Translations under genes and position numbers: made by a program
NCBI RefSeq assembly: GCF_027568575.1
Contig: NZ_JANUVP010000003.1
Origin: Caldifermentibacillus hisashii
GTDB lineage: Bacteria; Bacillota; Bacilli; Bacillales; Caldibacillaceae
Direction: 5' to 3' (one strand)
DNA length: 64,000 nucleotides
Shown: positions 1-7,564 of the stretch, one piece after another
How positions within the stretch are numbered: position 1 is the first letter of the stretch
How the letters are laid out: each line of letters begins with the position of its first letter
Notes under the pieces: model-generated
Told to the model about the DNA's origin: nothing
Databases searched by the model: none
Seen by the model: only the letters and a program-made list of their open reading frames with translations

Positions 1-110
1 TTTGTTTTTTCAATAAAATCACTAATGGTATAATGTATGTAAAAATAATTCAACATAGTTTAAGTGGATTGTTGAATGAAAATTTTTGATTGATGGAAGC
101 GGGTGCTTTA

Positions 111-899
111 ATGAAAAAAATCAAGATTCCCATTGATGCAGAACCAATGATTAGTACATCAAGCAAAGGTGATCAATCAAAATGGTTGGTTGGAAATAGA
201 TGGGTGAAAGAAAATACAAGAGGATATGATAATATTGCTGAATATGTATCATCTCTCATCTTAGAATGTTCCACAATCCCCAACACTTCTTTTGTTTCTT
301 ATGTGCCTTGCTTAATTGAAAAACCTGATGGAACCACTACAGAAGGATGTTATTCGATAGATTTTCGCGGGCAATTACAAGAAGTAACGCTCGAACGATT
401 ATTTGAAGCTAACTTTGAAGCGACTGATGATATTTTAAATAATAATGCTTATTCAACGGAGAAAAAATTTAATTTGATGATTGAAAAAATCTTTCAATTC
501 ACCGGACTTAATGTTTCGCACAGTCTTTCACAAATGCTAGCCTTTGATGCGTTTATTCTTAATGAGGATCGTCATACAAACAACATCCTATTTTTATATG
601 ACTCTGTAACAAAAATCTGGAAATTGGCACCACTATTTGATCACGGATTAAGTTTATTATCGGATATAAAGGATTATCCACTTAATATACCAATAAGTAT
701 TTTAAAAAGAAAAGTTAAAGCAAAACCATTTAGTTCTGCATTTTCAAAACAATTAGCTTTATATCAAGGTGATCCTTTTATAAAACGTAACTTACTAGTT
801 CAAAAATTGGAAGAAGCACCTTATCATCTTAATAGAGCGAAAGATGTTGTACTATCTCAATTGCAGGAAAGATCTTTACAAAGATTAATTATTGATTAA
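111..899 (+). CDS. HipA-like Ser/Thr kinase domain protein
   Basis: This 262-residue protein looks like the kinase core of HipA toxins without the usual N-terminal subdomain. Visible motifs are a candidate ATP-binding lysine near residue 33 (KWLVGNRW), the catalytic-loop signature NEDRHTNN near residues 151-158 and the metal-binding LFDHG near 175. HipA kinases phosphorylate proteins (GltX in E. coli) and slow growth; the substrate here is unknown. I prefer the ATG at 111, about 11 nt after a GGAAG site, over the ATG at 90. The next gene starts 13 nt after the stop and is probably co-transcribed. No HipB-like antitoxin gene is visible in the window. Confidence 0.75.
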   Translation: MKKIKIPIDAEPMISTSSKGDQSKWLVGNRWVKENTRGYDNIAEYVSSLILECSTIPNTSFVSYVPCLIEKPDGTTTEGCYSIDFRGQLQEVTLERLFEANFEATDDILNNNAYSTEKKFNLMIEKIFQFTGLNVSHSLSQMLAFDAFILNEDRHTNNILFLYDSVTKIWKLAPLFDHGLSLLSDIKDYPLNIPISILKRKVKAKPFSSAFSKQLALYQGDPFIKRNLLVQKLEEAPYHLNRAKDVVLSQLQERSLQRLIID

Positions 900-912
900 A
901 GAAGGTGATTAG

Positions 913-1296
913 ATGATTGATTACACAAAATTTGACGTCATGTTTATGGATGAAGTGATTGCCAGTGTTGATTTAAAACCCGAGGGAAGTGATAAACCTT
1001 ATGTTATCAACTACATAAAAGGATTTAATAAACAATTTTCTCCTGATTCAGAAGGTTATATTACAAAAGAAGAACTTGAAAGATGGTTAAAATGGCGCGT
1101 GTTCCCGAGTACGAGAGTGAATGCAAAAGAACTATTGGCGAAACTCGGCTTAAATAACTATAACCGTTGGGCAATCGTTCGTAAAACACACGGGGTTATG
1201 GCAGATGATGAAATTTGGATTCGGTTCAAGGGGGAAACATTGAAACACCGTGATGTCACTTTACGAAAATATTTGTATTACCCGGAAGAAGCTTAG
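913..1296 (+). CDS. Small partner protein of the HipA-like kinase
   Basis: This is a 127-residue protein with a strong ribosome site (GAAGGTGATTAG) just before the ATG. It lies 13 nt after the kinase gene in the same orientation. I do not recognise a named family with certainty. The stretch RVFPSTRVNAKELLAKLGL followed by a D-x-IWIRF segment resembles the N-terminal portion of one-piece Clostridia/Bacillus HipA-domain proteins, as far as I can recall. It may therefore be the detached N-terminal half, or an inhibitor or targeting subunit comparable in role to HipS in HipBST systems. Its function is not demonstrated. Confidence 0.6.
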   Translation: MIDYTKFDVMFMDEVIASVDLKPEGSDKPYVINYIKGFNKQFSPDSEGYITKEELERWLKWRVFPSTRVNAKELLAKLGLNNYNRWAIVRKTHGVMADDEIWIRFKGETLKHRDVTLRKYLYYPEEA

Positions 1297-1470
1297 CTCA
1301 TTTTAGAGTTTCATTGGTAGTATAGAAATGAAATAATACAATTGTAAAATTTGTTTGAGGTGAACAATAAACTGAATGGGTAACGTTCCTCCTAAAGGAA
1401 ACTGATGGGAAGGAGTAACAAAGATGAATCTTGGGTTTTTATTTAATGGCAGCAAAGATGTCTTCATTCC

Positions 1471-1743
1471 ATAGGATATAACTGTGCAGATGTAATACAG
1501 GAAATGGAACAACGTTAGTTTTTGAATCATCCCAATGTAGAAATCGAAATGCTCTTCGGAATACGTCCAGATTTGATAAAGGAATTAAAAAACAAAGAGT
1601 ACAACTGTAAAGTATACTTGACTTACGGGAAAGAGTGATATTTATATTTGTGCCATCGAATCGCTGAATATCCGGAAAATCTGTATCGTGCAGTAACAGA
1701 TATGATTGATCCATCCTTAGCAGGGGAGAGTAGTTCATATTAA
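1471..1743 (+). pseudogene. Proline dehydrogenase remnant (C-terminal part)
   Basis: One reading frame ending at TAA 1741-1743 reads FGIRPDLIKELKNKEY, then VYLTYGKE, then YLYLCHRIAEYPENLY. This matches the conserved C-terminal end of bacterial proline dehydrogenases (FGIR...YVPYG-x-W-x-x-Y-x-x-RRLAERP). The frame is interrupted by TAG at 1516-1518 and by TGA at 1636-1638, the latter where the family has Trp. The N-terminal two thirds and the usual P5C dehydrogenase partner are absent. It is a dead fragment. Confidence 0.75.
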
Positions 1744-1880
1744 AAAGCAGGTGATTTAGAAAGGTTTCATACATACTATTGGAGGAAGGACTTATGAAGG
1801 AATCTCGACGAGTTGAGAGCTGAGTGGTGGAGAACGAGAGAAGGTAAATTTCGTAGTTCTATTGCACACCTGCAAAACCT

Positions 1881-1940
1881 AGAACCTGCCCCATCAATCA
1901 CCATTGGGTTTTGAAAAAAGGGATTCATGGGGTAGGTTCT
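1881..1940. terminator. Inverted repeat, likely bidirectional terminator
   Basis: Arms AGAACCTGCCCCAT (1881-1894) and ATGGGGTAGGTTCT (1927-1940) pair over 14 bp with one G-U. The hairpin lies just past the end of the minus-strand gene at 1945 and is followed by T-rich sequence on the plus side. Confidence 0.5.
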
Positions 1941-1944
1941 GTCT

Positions 1945-2172
1945 TTATCTTTTTTTCTTTTTATTTTCTAACGCTGAAAAACTCGGTTTTAGCACTTGTT
2001 CAAATTCAACTTCAACATGGTGAATACTTCCATCTAGTGTGTAGACATTAACTACTTTTCCTTTTCTTCCTTTAATTTTTACTTGCTCATTAACGGAAGG
2101 TAATTGATTCCGAAGCTGACTCAGAACAATTGCCCGATTTCCTAATTCTACAAAATGTGTAACAACCATCAT
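1945..2172 (-). CDS. Small basic protein of unknown function
   Basis: This 75-residue protein starts at ATG 2172 or 2169 behind GAGAGG. A middle segment EQVKIKGRKGKVVNVYTLDG, followed by a beta-like HHVEVEFEQV stretch, resembles a small SH3/KOW-like barrel, and the tail is lysine-rich (ENKKKKR). DUF2187-type (YkvS) proteins share the KGKV core, but I cannot assign it. It lies between two pseudogenes, so functional status is uncertain. Confidence 0.5.
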   Translation of the reverse strand: MMVVTHFVELGNRAIVLSQLRNQLPSVNEQVKIKGRKGKVVNVYTLDGSIHHVEVEFEQVLKPSFSALENKKKKR

Positions 2173-2269
2173 CCAACCTCTCTTCTATAAAAAATTATAT
2201 AATTAAGCATATGATTGGATGAAAGTCTTGATGATTGACCTGTTTAAGAAATGGGGTATTTTTATTATA

Positions 2270-3015
2270 TTATTTCATTGGTAAACTAGTATTGTTCATT
2301 TTATTTACAGTAATTAAGAATGTTTCCGGCTTCATTTCTTTAACGGTTGGTAACTTTCTTAACTTTGGATGGAGTAACCAAACAATTGAAATCATGATAA
2401 ATCCGCAACTTGAGCAGGCAAAGACAATTGAACTATTAAAAATTTCCGCTAAATATCCACCCAATAGTGAACCAAATGGCATAGCAATTGCACTCAAACT
2501 ATATGTAACTGAACTAATTCTTCCGTACATGCTGTTTGGTATGATGGATTGATTAATTGCACCGAATAAAACATTAATCGCGCCAATTGGAATCCACGCT
2601 AAACCGTATAGGGAGATAGCAAGCATTCACGAAATTGTTCCAACTTAGAAGAGAGAAGAGCTCCAATCAAAACACCTGTCGACTGAGCAGCTAATAAAAA
2701 ACCATATATTTCCACACCACCTTTATCGTTACTGTATGAGGGAAGGACGGCCATCGAAATGCCTATAGCAAAGTTACAAACAACTGCCCCTAATAAAAAT
2801 ACAGAAAGCAATGAATGAAAGACAATTGAAAATCCTTCCTTTAATTCATCCCTATATTGTTTAAATGAGTATCTAAGTTTTGTTTCTTGCTGCGACAAAA
2901 GTGAATGTTTCTGTGGAATTGTAACAAGAGAAAAAAGCATAGTTGCAATGGCAAATGTAATGGAGTCAGCCAGGAACATAGTTATTGGACCGATATTTTT
3001 ATAAAAATTTACAGA
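2270..3015 (-). pseudogene. Broken MFS efflux transporter
   Basis: Two overlapping minus-strand frames (2599-2979 and 2270-2626) together encode the C-terminal half of a major facilitator permease. The first carries a transmembrane hairpin ending GVLIGALLSSKLEQF. The second continues LYGLAWIPIGAINVLFGA and MYGRISSVTYSLSAIAMP, the MefA/YfiS-like pattern of macrolide-type exporters. A frameshift or small deletion near 2600-2630 separates them. In-frame homology runs upstream of 2979 to about 3015 and then stops, so roughly the first 170 residues are missing. Confidence 0.75.
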
Positions 3016-3092
3016 AACACTTGTTCGTAATCATTGTTATTGATATAATTGGAATAAAGTAGAGAATCAATCATTCCAAGGAGAGAAGAACA

Positions 3093-3449
3093 ATGCCGAG
3101 AAATCCAGGTATCACAGATGATTATCTTATTCAGTTGTATAGAAATGGTACACCTTATAAGGAAATGGAAAAGATATCTGGTTTAAGCGCTCGTGCAATT
3201 AGAAACGTTTTATACAAACATAAGGTTCAAGTTAATCGTACCGGGCAACCCCGCAAACATCAAGTTAACGAAAAATTCTTTAAAACTTGGACTGACGATA
3301 TGGCTTGGGTGTTAGGACTATTTATAACAGATGGAACAATGGCAAAAAATGCAATATTACAAAAAATAACGTATGACGATACACAGTCTTGTAGATATCC
3401 AATAATAAATCAAAGAGGAGATGGCTTTAATGTTCAAAAAAGTGGGTGA
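3093..3449 (+). pseudogene. Truncated LAGLIDADG-like endonuclease / HTH protein
   Basis: The 118-residue frame starts at ATG 3093 after GGAGAGAAG. It begins with a resolvase-like helix-turn-helix (YKEMEKISGLSARAIRN) and reaches WVLGLFITDG, which looks like the first LAGLIDADG helix of a homing endonuclease. Homology stops soon after, and the tail is probably out-of-context sequence running into the next gene. Full-length proteins of this type have a second motif and at least 100 more residues. I read it as a 5' remnant. Confidence 0.5.
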
Positions 3450-3804
3450 TCATATTGTCCCGAAAACCGATCCATCAAGAGTAAAATTTCGTACAAATGT
3501 AAGCAAAACGATATTAAACCAACTGTATCAATTGGCTGAAGAGCACTATACGCATGTCAATTATTTGCTTGAAAATGGACTATCAAATTTATTGCAATCC
3601 GGGACTATTACTTTTGATAAGAAAGCTCGGCCAAAAGATCGTGTTCAATTTAAAACATCTTATGATAAAAATTTATTGGCTGCGGTAAGACAATTTGCTG
3701 ACGATCATCATCTTAATATTAATGATGTCATTGAATACAGCGTTCAATTTATTGATTTCAATAATATTAAAGAAAAAAATTATCGATACAGGATAGAAAA
3801 ATAA
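3430..3804 (+). CDS. Small protein with duplicated ribbon-helix-helix-like module
   Basis: This 124-residue protein is best started at ATG 3430, which sits 9 nt after AGGAG; the ATG at 3421 abuts that site. It contains two similar units: RVKFRTNVSKTILNQLYQLA followed by a THVNYLLE helix, and RVQFKTSYDKNLLAAVRQFA followed by an NINDVIEY helix. Each reads as a beta strand plus two helices, as in MetJ/Arc DNA-binding folds. A tandem RHH could act as a single-chain dimer. I recall similar Bacillus proteins annotated as 'rRNA methyltransferase', which the sequence does not support. A terminator follows directly. Confidence 0.6.
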   Translation: MFKKVGDHIVPKTDPSRVKFRTNVSKTILNQLYQLAEEHYTHVNYLLENGLSNLLQSGTITFDKKARPKDRVQFKTSYDKNLLAAVRQFADDHHLNINDVIEYSVQFIDFNNIKEKNYRYRIEK

Positions 3805-3820
3805 ACCTATCCTTTTTTTT
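3790..3820 (+). terminator. Intrinsic terminator
   Basis: AGGATAG (3790-3796) pairs with CTATCCT (3807-3813) and is followed by a run of T. It overlaps the end of the preceding gene. Confidence 0.75.
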
Positions 3821-4228
3821 GAAAAATAGGGGAGGCAGGTAAAATGTTTTTTACAATTAAAATAACGCCCCGAACATAATATAAGTTCTAGGAAGTAATC
3901 AAGAACAAAAGAAAGGACGTCTCAATTAAAAAGTAATCTTAAAATATTGAGACGAAAGGAAAATTTCTAAAGGAGATTTTTTTAAACAAATCAATTCATA
4001 TATAAATTTACCATTGGTTAAGCACCAAATTAAATTTCATATCGCCACTTATGCTGAGATTTAAATTTACTGAGTTCCAAAAGTAAAATCTCGTTTACAT
4101 TAACTTATGTTTAATTTCACTTCAAAATGTTACACCATCATTTTTTTGTTTACATAACATAAATATAGTTAATTAAAACTTTGCCTTTTCATTCTACCAT
4201 TCTAAATTTACATATTTATGATAAATGG
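3821..4228. other. AT-rich gene-free stretch
   Basis: About 400 bp of AT-rich DNA with no credible ORF on either strand and no clear repeat. It is probably degraded accessory sequence. Confidence 0.5.
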
Positions 4229-4269
4229 CACTAAAAAAAGAAAAACAAGCATATTAACATATATGCTTG
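4229..4269 (-). terminator. Intrinsic terminator of the CarD-like gene
   Basis: CAAGCATAT (4246-4254) pairs with ATATGCTTG (4261-4269). On the minus strand it is followed by TTTTTCTTTTTTT. Confidence 0.75.
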
Positions 4270-4326
4270 CAAGTTTTTAAACGTATTATTTGATATTTAA
4301 AATAAGATGAACTCATTACAGGAAGA

Positions 4327-4794
4327 TCAACTAATGAGCAAATGTTCCGCTTCATTCGCATTAATATTTTGAATCATACATATTTCGCTAATTAGAAATT
4401 TGTGCACTTTACTCAGCAAAGCTTTTTCATTCGTATTTAACGTTTTTTCTTTACTACGGTCGAGCAAATATTTATATATCGTCGCTGTATCTTGAATATT
4501 ACCACTCTTTATTTTTTCCATAATAATTTTAAATCGATCTTTCCATGGAATATCGCTATCAATTTGACGTTCATGAAGTGTAATTAATATTTCATCTAGC
4601 CTAGTTGGATCTGTTAATGGACGAATTCCCAACTTTTGAGCATTTTTCACAGGTACCATTACATTCAAATTGCTAATGGGAATATTGATTAAATAATAAG
4701 GTTGAGTTCTTCCTAAGACCTCTTTGTTTTCAATCCCCTTAATTTCACCGGCACCGTGCATTGGATAAAAAATTTTATCTCCGATTTTGAACAA
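4327..4794 (-). CDS. CarD/CdnL-family transcriptional regulator (YdeB-like)
   Basis: This 155-residue protein begins with the RNA-polymerase-interacting domain of CarD proteins: FKIGDKIFYPMHGAGEIKGI, near residues 1-20. A helical C-terminal domain follows (WKDRFKIIMEKIKSGN and onward). CarD proteins bind the RNA polymerase beta subunit and stabilise open promoter complexes, especially at rRNA promoters; B. subtilis YdeB is the likely relative. The start is TTG 4794, placed 5 nt after GGAGGGA. A candidate sigma-A promoter lies upstream at 4862-4891 and a terminator downstream at 4229-4269, so it is probably monocistronic. Confidence 0.8.
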   Translation of the reverse strand: MFKIGDKIFYPMHGAGEIKGIENKEVLGRTQPYYLINIPISNLNVMVPVKNAQKLGIRPLTDPTRLDEILITLHERQIDSDIPWKDRFKIIMEKIKSGNIQDTATIYKYLLDRSKEKTLNTNEKALLSKVHKFLISEICMIQNINANEAEHLLIS

Positions 4795-4861
4795 ACTGAT
4801 CCCTCCAACTTTTATTATATACTAACCGTAACATAACAAAGTATTTTTGTCAAAATATATA

Positions 4862-4891
4862 AATATAACACGGAGATATGTATTATGTCAA
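4862..4891 (-). promoter_or_regulatory. Candidate sigma-A promoter for the CarD-like gene
   Basis: On the minus strand TTGACA (4886-4891) and TATATT (4862-4867) are separated by 18 bp, about 70 nt before the TTG start. This is consensus matching only. Confidence 0.5.
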
Positions 4892-5043
4892 TAAATATGA
4901 TAAAAAATTTTTTTGTTTTTATGTTAGGCTAAATTACAGGTTTTTCTGATAAATTACTACCTAGATCTATCGTTTGTTATGTTCTAGTGAACTGATTAAC
5001 AGGTGAAAAACCCCGGACAGTTTCCTTGCTAAACGGTCATAAC

Positions 5044-5081
5044 AGAAAAAACTGCCATCCAGGTAGTTACCTAAATGACAG
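5044..5081 (-). terminator. Intrinsic terminator of parE-parC
   Basis: A near-perfect stem runs from CTGTCAT to ATGGCAG around AGGTA/TACCT, and TTTTTT follows on the minus strand. It lies 15 nt after the parC stop. Confidence 0.85.
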
Positions 5082-5095
5082 CCTTATACAGAGTA

Positions 5096-7564
5096 TTATT
5101 GTTTTGAACTAGCTTCATTCGCATTTATCGTTAGCTTTACCGGCTCCATAAGTAATTTTCCAATCCCGATTACTTTTCCGCTTTCTGATTCATCCATGAA
5201 GAAGGAACCGTTAGAATATCGATCATTCATCCGTAATTCGTTTACGGAAATTTTCTCGGTCATATTTTTCTCGGATGTGATGACGACCGTATCTTGCTCA
5301 TGGGCAAGAACAAAGCCTGCGATTCGATGGGGATGTGCCTTTAATTCGCGGACCATCACCAGGCCTCGTTTTGCTCTGGTCATAATCTCAAATTCATCAA
5401 TTGCCATTCTTTTCACTGCCCCACGTTGGGTAGCAATTACAATCGATTGATTTTTCGGATCATCAATAACTGCTCCGCCGGTAACAAAATCACCATCTTT
5501 TAGGTTCATTCCCTTGACCCCGGCAGCACGTACACCAATTGGATTTACTTCTTCTTCTTTAAAGCGAAGTCCGTATCCGAGATATGAAGAAAGGAAAATT
5601 TCTTTTGTTCCATCTGATAATTGAACCGAAAGTAATTCATCATCATCTTTTAAATGAATGGCAATTAATGGTTTTGTATATCGCTGAGCTTGATACAGCG
5701 ATAATTGTGATTTTTTTACCATACCATTTTTTGTAAAAAATAGTAAGTATTTCATAGTGTGAAAATCTTTCACAGGGATTACGGATACAATTTGTTCGCT
5801 CCGATCGATCGGGATAATTGTGGACACATGCTGACCGACATCTTTCCAGCGTATATCCGGTAATAAATGGATCGGACAGTATAAGTAATTTCCTTTATTC
5901 GTAAAAAATAATAGGACATCCATTGTATTCATCTCATAAGAAGCAATTAATTCGTCGGTATCTTTCATCCCGTAATCTTCGCCATTTGAAGCTGCATACG
6001 AACGGAGGCTGGTTCTTTTTAAATACCCTTCTTTTGTTGCTGTAACAACAACATCTTCACTGCTGATTAAGACTTCTAACCCAATTTTTAGTTCTTCAAT
6101 TTTTTCTTCAATTTGTGACTTTCTTTCTTCGGCGTATTTCTTCTTTATTTCTTTCAGTTCATTGATAATCACTCTTTGCAGTTTCTTTTCATCAGCCAAT
6201 ATTTTAGTTAGCTCTGAAATTACTTTGTCCAATTCAGCGGCCTCTTCCTGCAATTGGGTAATATCTGTATTTGTTAAACGGTACAGTTGTAATGAAACAA
6301 TCGCTTCAGACTGCGGTTCAGTAAATTGGAATTGTTTAATTAAATTATTTTTTGCATCTCGCTTGTCTTTTGAGGCACGGATTGTCGCAATAACTTCATC
6401 CAAAATGGACAATGCTCTTATTAACCCTTCGACAATATGCTGCCTCTCTTTTGCTTTTTTTAAATCATATTGTGAGCGTTTTGTTACAACGTCTTTTTGG
6501 TGGTCGATATAGGCATCAAGTAAATCAGCCAGACTCATCAATTTTGGGCGACGATTGTGAATGGCAACCATGTTGAAGTTATAAGTGATTTGCAAATCCG
6601 TATTCTTGTATAAGTAATTCAATATCCCGGTACTATCCGCTCCTTTTTTTAATTCAATAACAATACGTAAGCCGGTCCGGTCAGTTTCATCACGAACTTC
6701 CGAAATCCCTTCAACTTTACGGTCTAAGCGGAATTCATCAATTTTTTTCACTAAATTAGCCTTATTCACCTCAAAGGGAATTTCTGTGATAACGATCTGT
6801 TCCCGACCGCCACGGATTGCTTCAATATCTGCTTTCCCTCTGACAATAATTTTTCCTTTACCGGTTTCGTACGACTTTTTAATTCCTTCAATTCCTTGGA
6901 TGATTCCTCCTGTTGGAAAATCAGGTCCCTTAATGATGTTCATAAGTTCATCTATCGTACAGGAAGGATATTGCATGCGGAAAATGGCTCCATCGATGAC
7001 CTCCCCTAAATTATGAGGTGGAATATCTGTTGCATACCCGGCCGAAATTCCCGTTGATCCATTTGTTAAAAGATTTGGAAACCGTGCAGGTAATACGACC
7101 GGTTCCTCCTCGGTATCATCAAAATTCGGAATAAAATCCACCGTTTGTTTATCGATGTCACGAAGCAGTTCAGCACTAATTTTTGATAACCTTGCCTCCG
7201 TATACCGCATGGCAGCGGGCGGATCCCCATCAATACTACCATTGTTCCCGTGCATCTCGATAAGAACATTACGCATTTTCCAATCCTGACTGAGACGCAC
7301 CATTGCTTCATAGACAGAAGAGTCACCGTGTGGGTGATAATTACCGATTACATTCCCGACCGTTTTTGCCGATTTTCGAAACGCTTTATCAGCGGTATTT
7401 CCTTCCTTATGCATGGCGTAAAGGATCCGGCGTTGTACCGGTTTTAAGCCATCTCTCGCATCGGGTAATGCCCGGTCTTGGATAATATATTTACTGTAAC
7501 GGCCAAATCGGTCACCAATTACTTCTTCCAAAGGTAAATCGAGTAGTTGTTCAGCGTTTGCCAT
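5096..7564 (-). CDS. parC: DNA topoisomerase IV subunit A
   Basis: This is the DNA breakage-reunion subunit of topoisomerase IV, which with ParE decatenates daughter chromosomes. The 822-residue protein carries the gyrase-A fold. DARDGLKPVQRRILYAM lies near residue 40, the quinolone-resistance region HPHGDSSVYEAM near 78-90 keeps the sensitive-type Ser and Glu, and the catalytic tyrosine is in AAMRYTEARLS. Beta-pinwheel blades follow after about residue 490. The start is ATG 7564, because GAGGTGG sits 6 nt before it and abuts the alternative ATG at 7570. It overlaps the parE stop by 14 bp, indicating translational coupling, and ends at a strong terminator. Confidence 0.97.
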   Translation of the reverse strand: MANAEQLLDLPLEEVIGDRFGRYSKYIIQDRALPDARDGLKPVQRRILYAMHKEGNTADKAFRKSAKTVGNVIGNYHPHGDSSVYEAMVRLSQDWKMRNVLIEMHGNNGSIDGDPPAAMRYTEARLSKISAELLRDIDKQTVDFIPNFDDTEEEPVVLPARFPNLLTNGSTGISAGYATDIPPHNLGEVIDGAIFRMQYPSCTIDELMNIIKGPDFPTGGIIQGIEGIKKSYETGKGKIIVRGKADIEAIRGGREQIVITEIPFEVNKANLVKKIDEFRLDRKVEGISEVRDETDRTGLRIVIELKKGADSTGILNYLYKNTDLQITYNFNMVAIHNRRPKLMSLADLLDAYIDHQKDVVTKRSQYDLKKAKERQHIVEGLIRALSILDEVIATIRASKDKRDAKNNLIKQFQFTEPQSEAIVSLQLYRLTNTDITQLQEEAAELDKVISELTKILADEKKLQRVIINELKEIKKKYAEERKSQIEEKIEELKIGLEVLISSEDVVVTATKEGYLKRTSLRSYAASNGEDYGMKDTDELIASYEMNTMDVLLFFTNKGNYLYCPIHLLPDIRWKDVGQHVSTIIPIDRSEQIVSVIPVKDFHTMKYLLFFTKNGMVKKSQLSLYQAQRYTKPLIAIHLKDDDELLSVQLSDGTKEIFLSSYLGYGLRFKEEEVNPIGVRAAGVKGMNLKDGDFVTGGAVIDDPKNQSIVIATQRGAVKRMAIDEFEIMTRAKRGLVMVRELKAHPHRIAGFVLAHEQDTVVITSEKNMTEKISVNELRMNDRYSNGSFFMDESESGKVIGIGKLLMEPVKLTINANEASSKQ

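Noticed and set aside
1303..1774. Minus-strand ORFs of 75 and 111 codons
   Set aside because: They lie opposite the proline dehydrogenase remnant, which explains the sequence better. No ribosome sites.
2235..2552. 105-codon plus-strand ORF with hydrophobic stretches
   Set aside because: Antisense to the MFS remnant; the hydrophobicity comes from the complement of membrane-segment codons.
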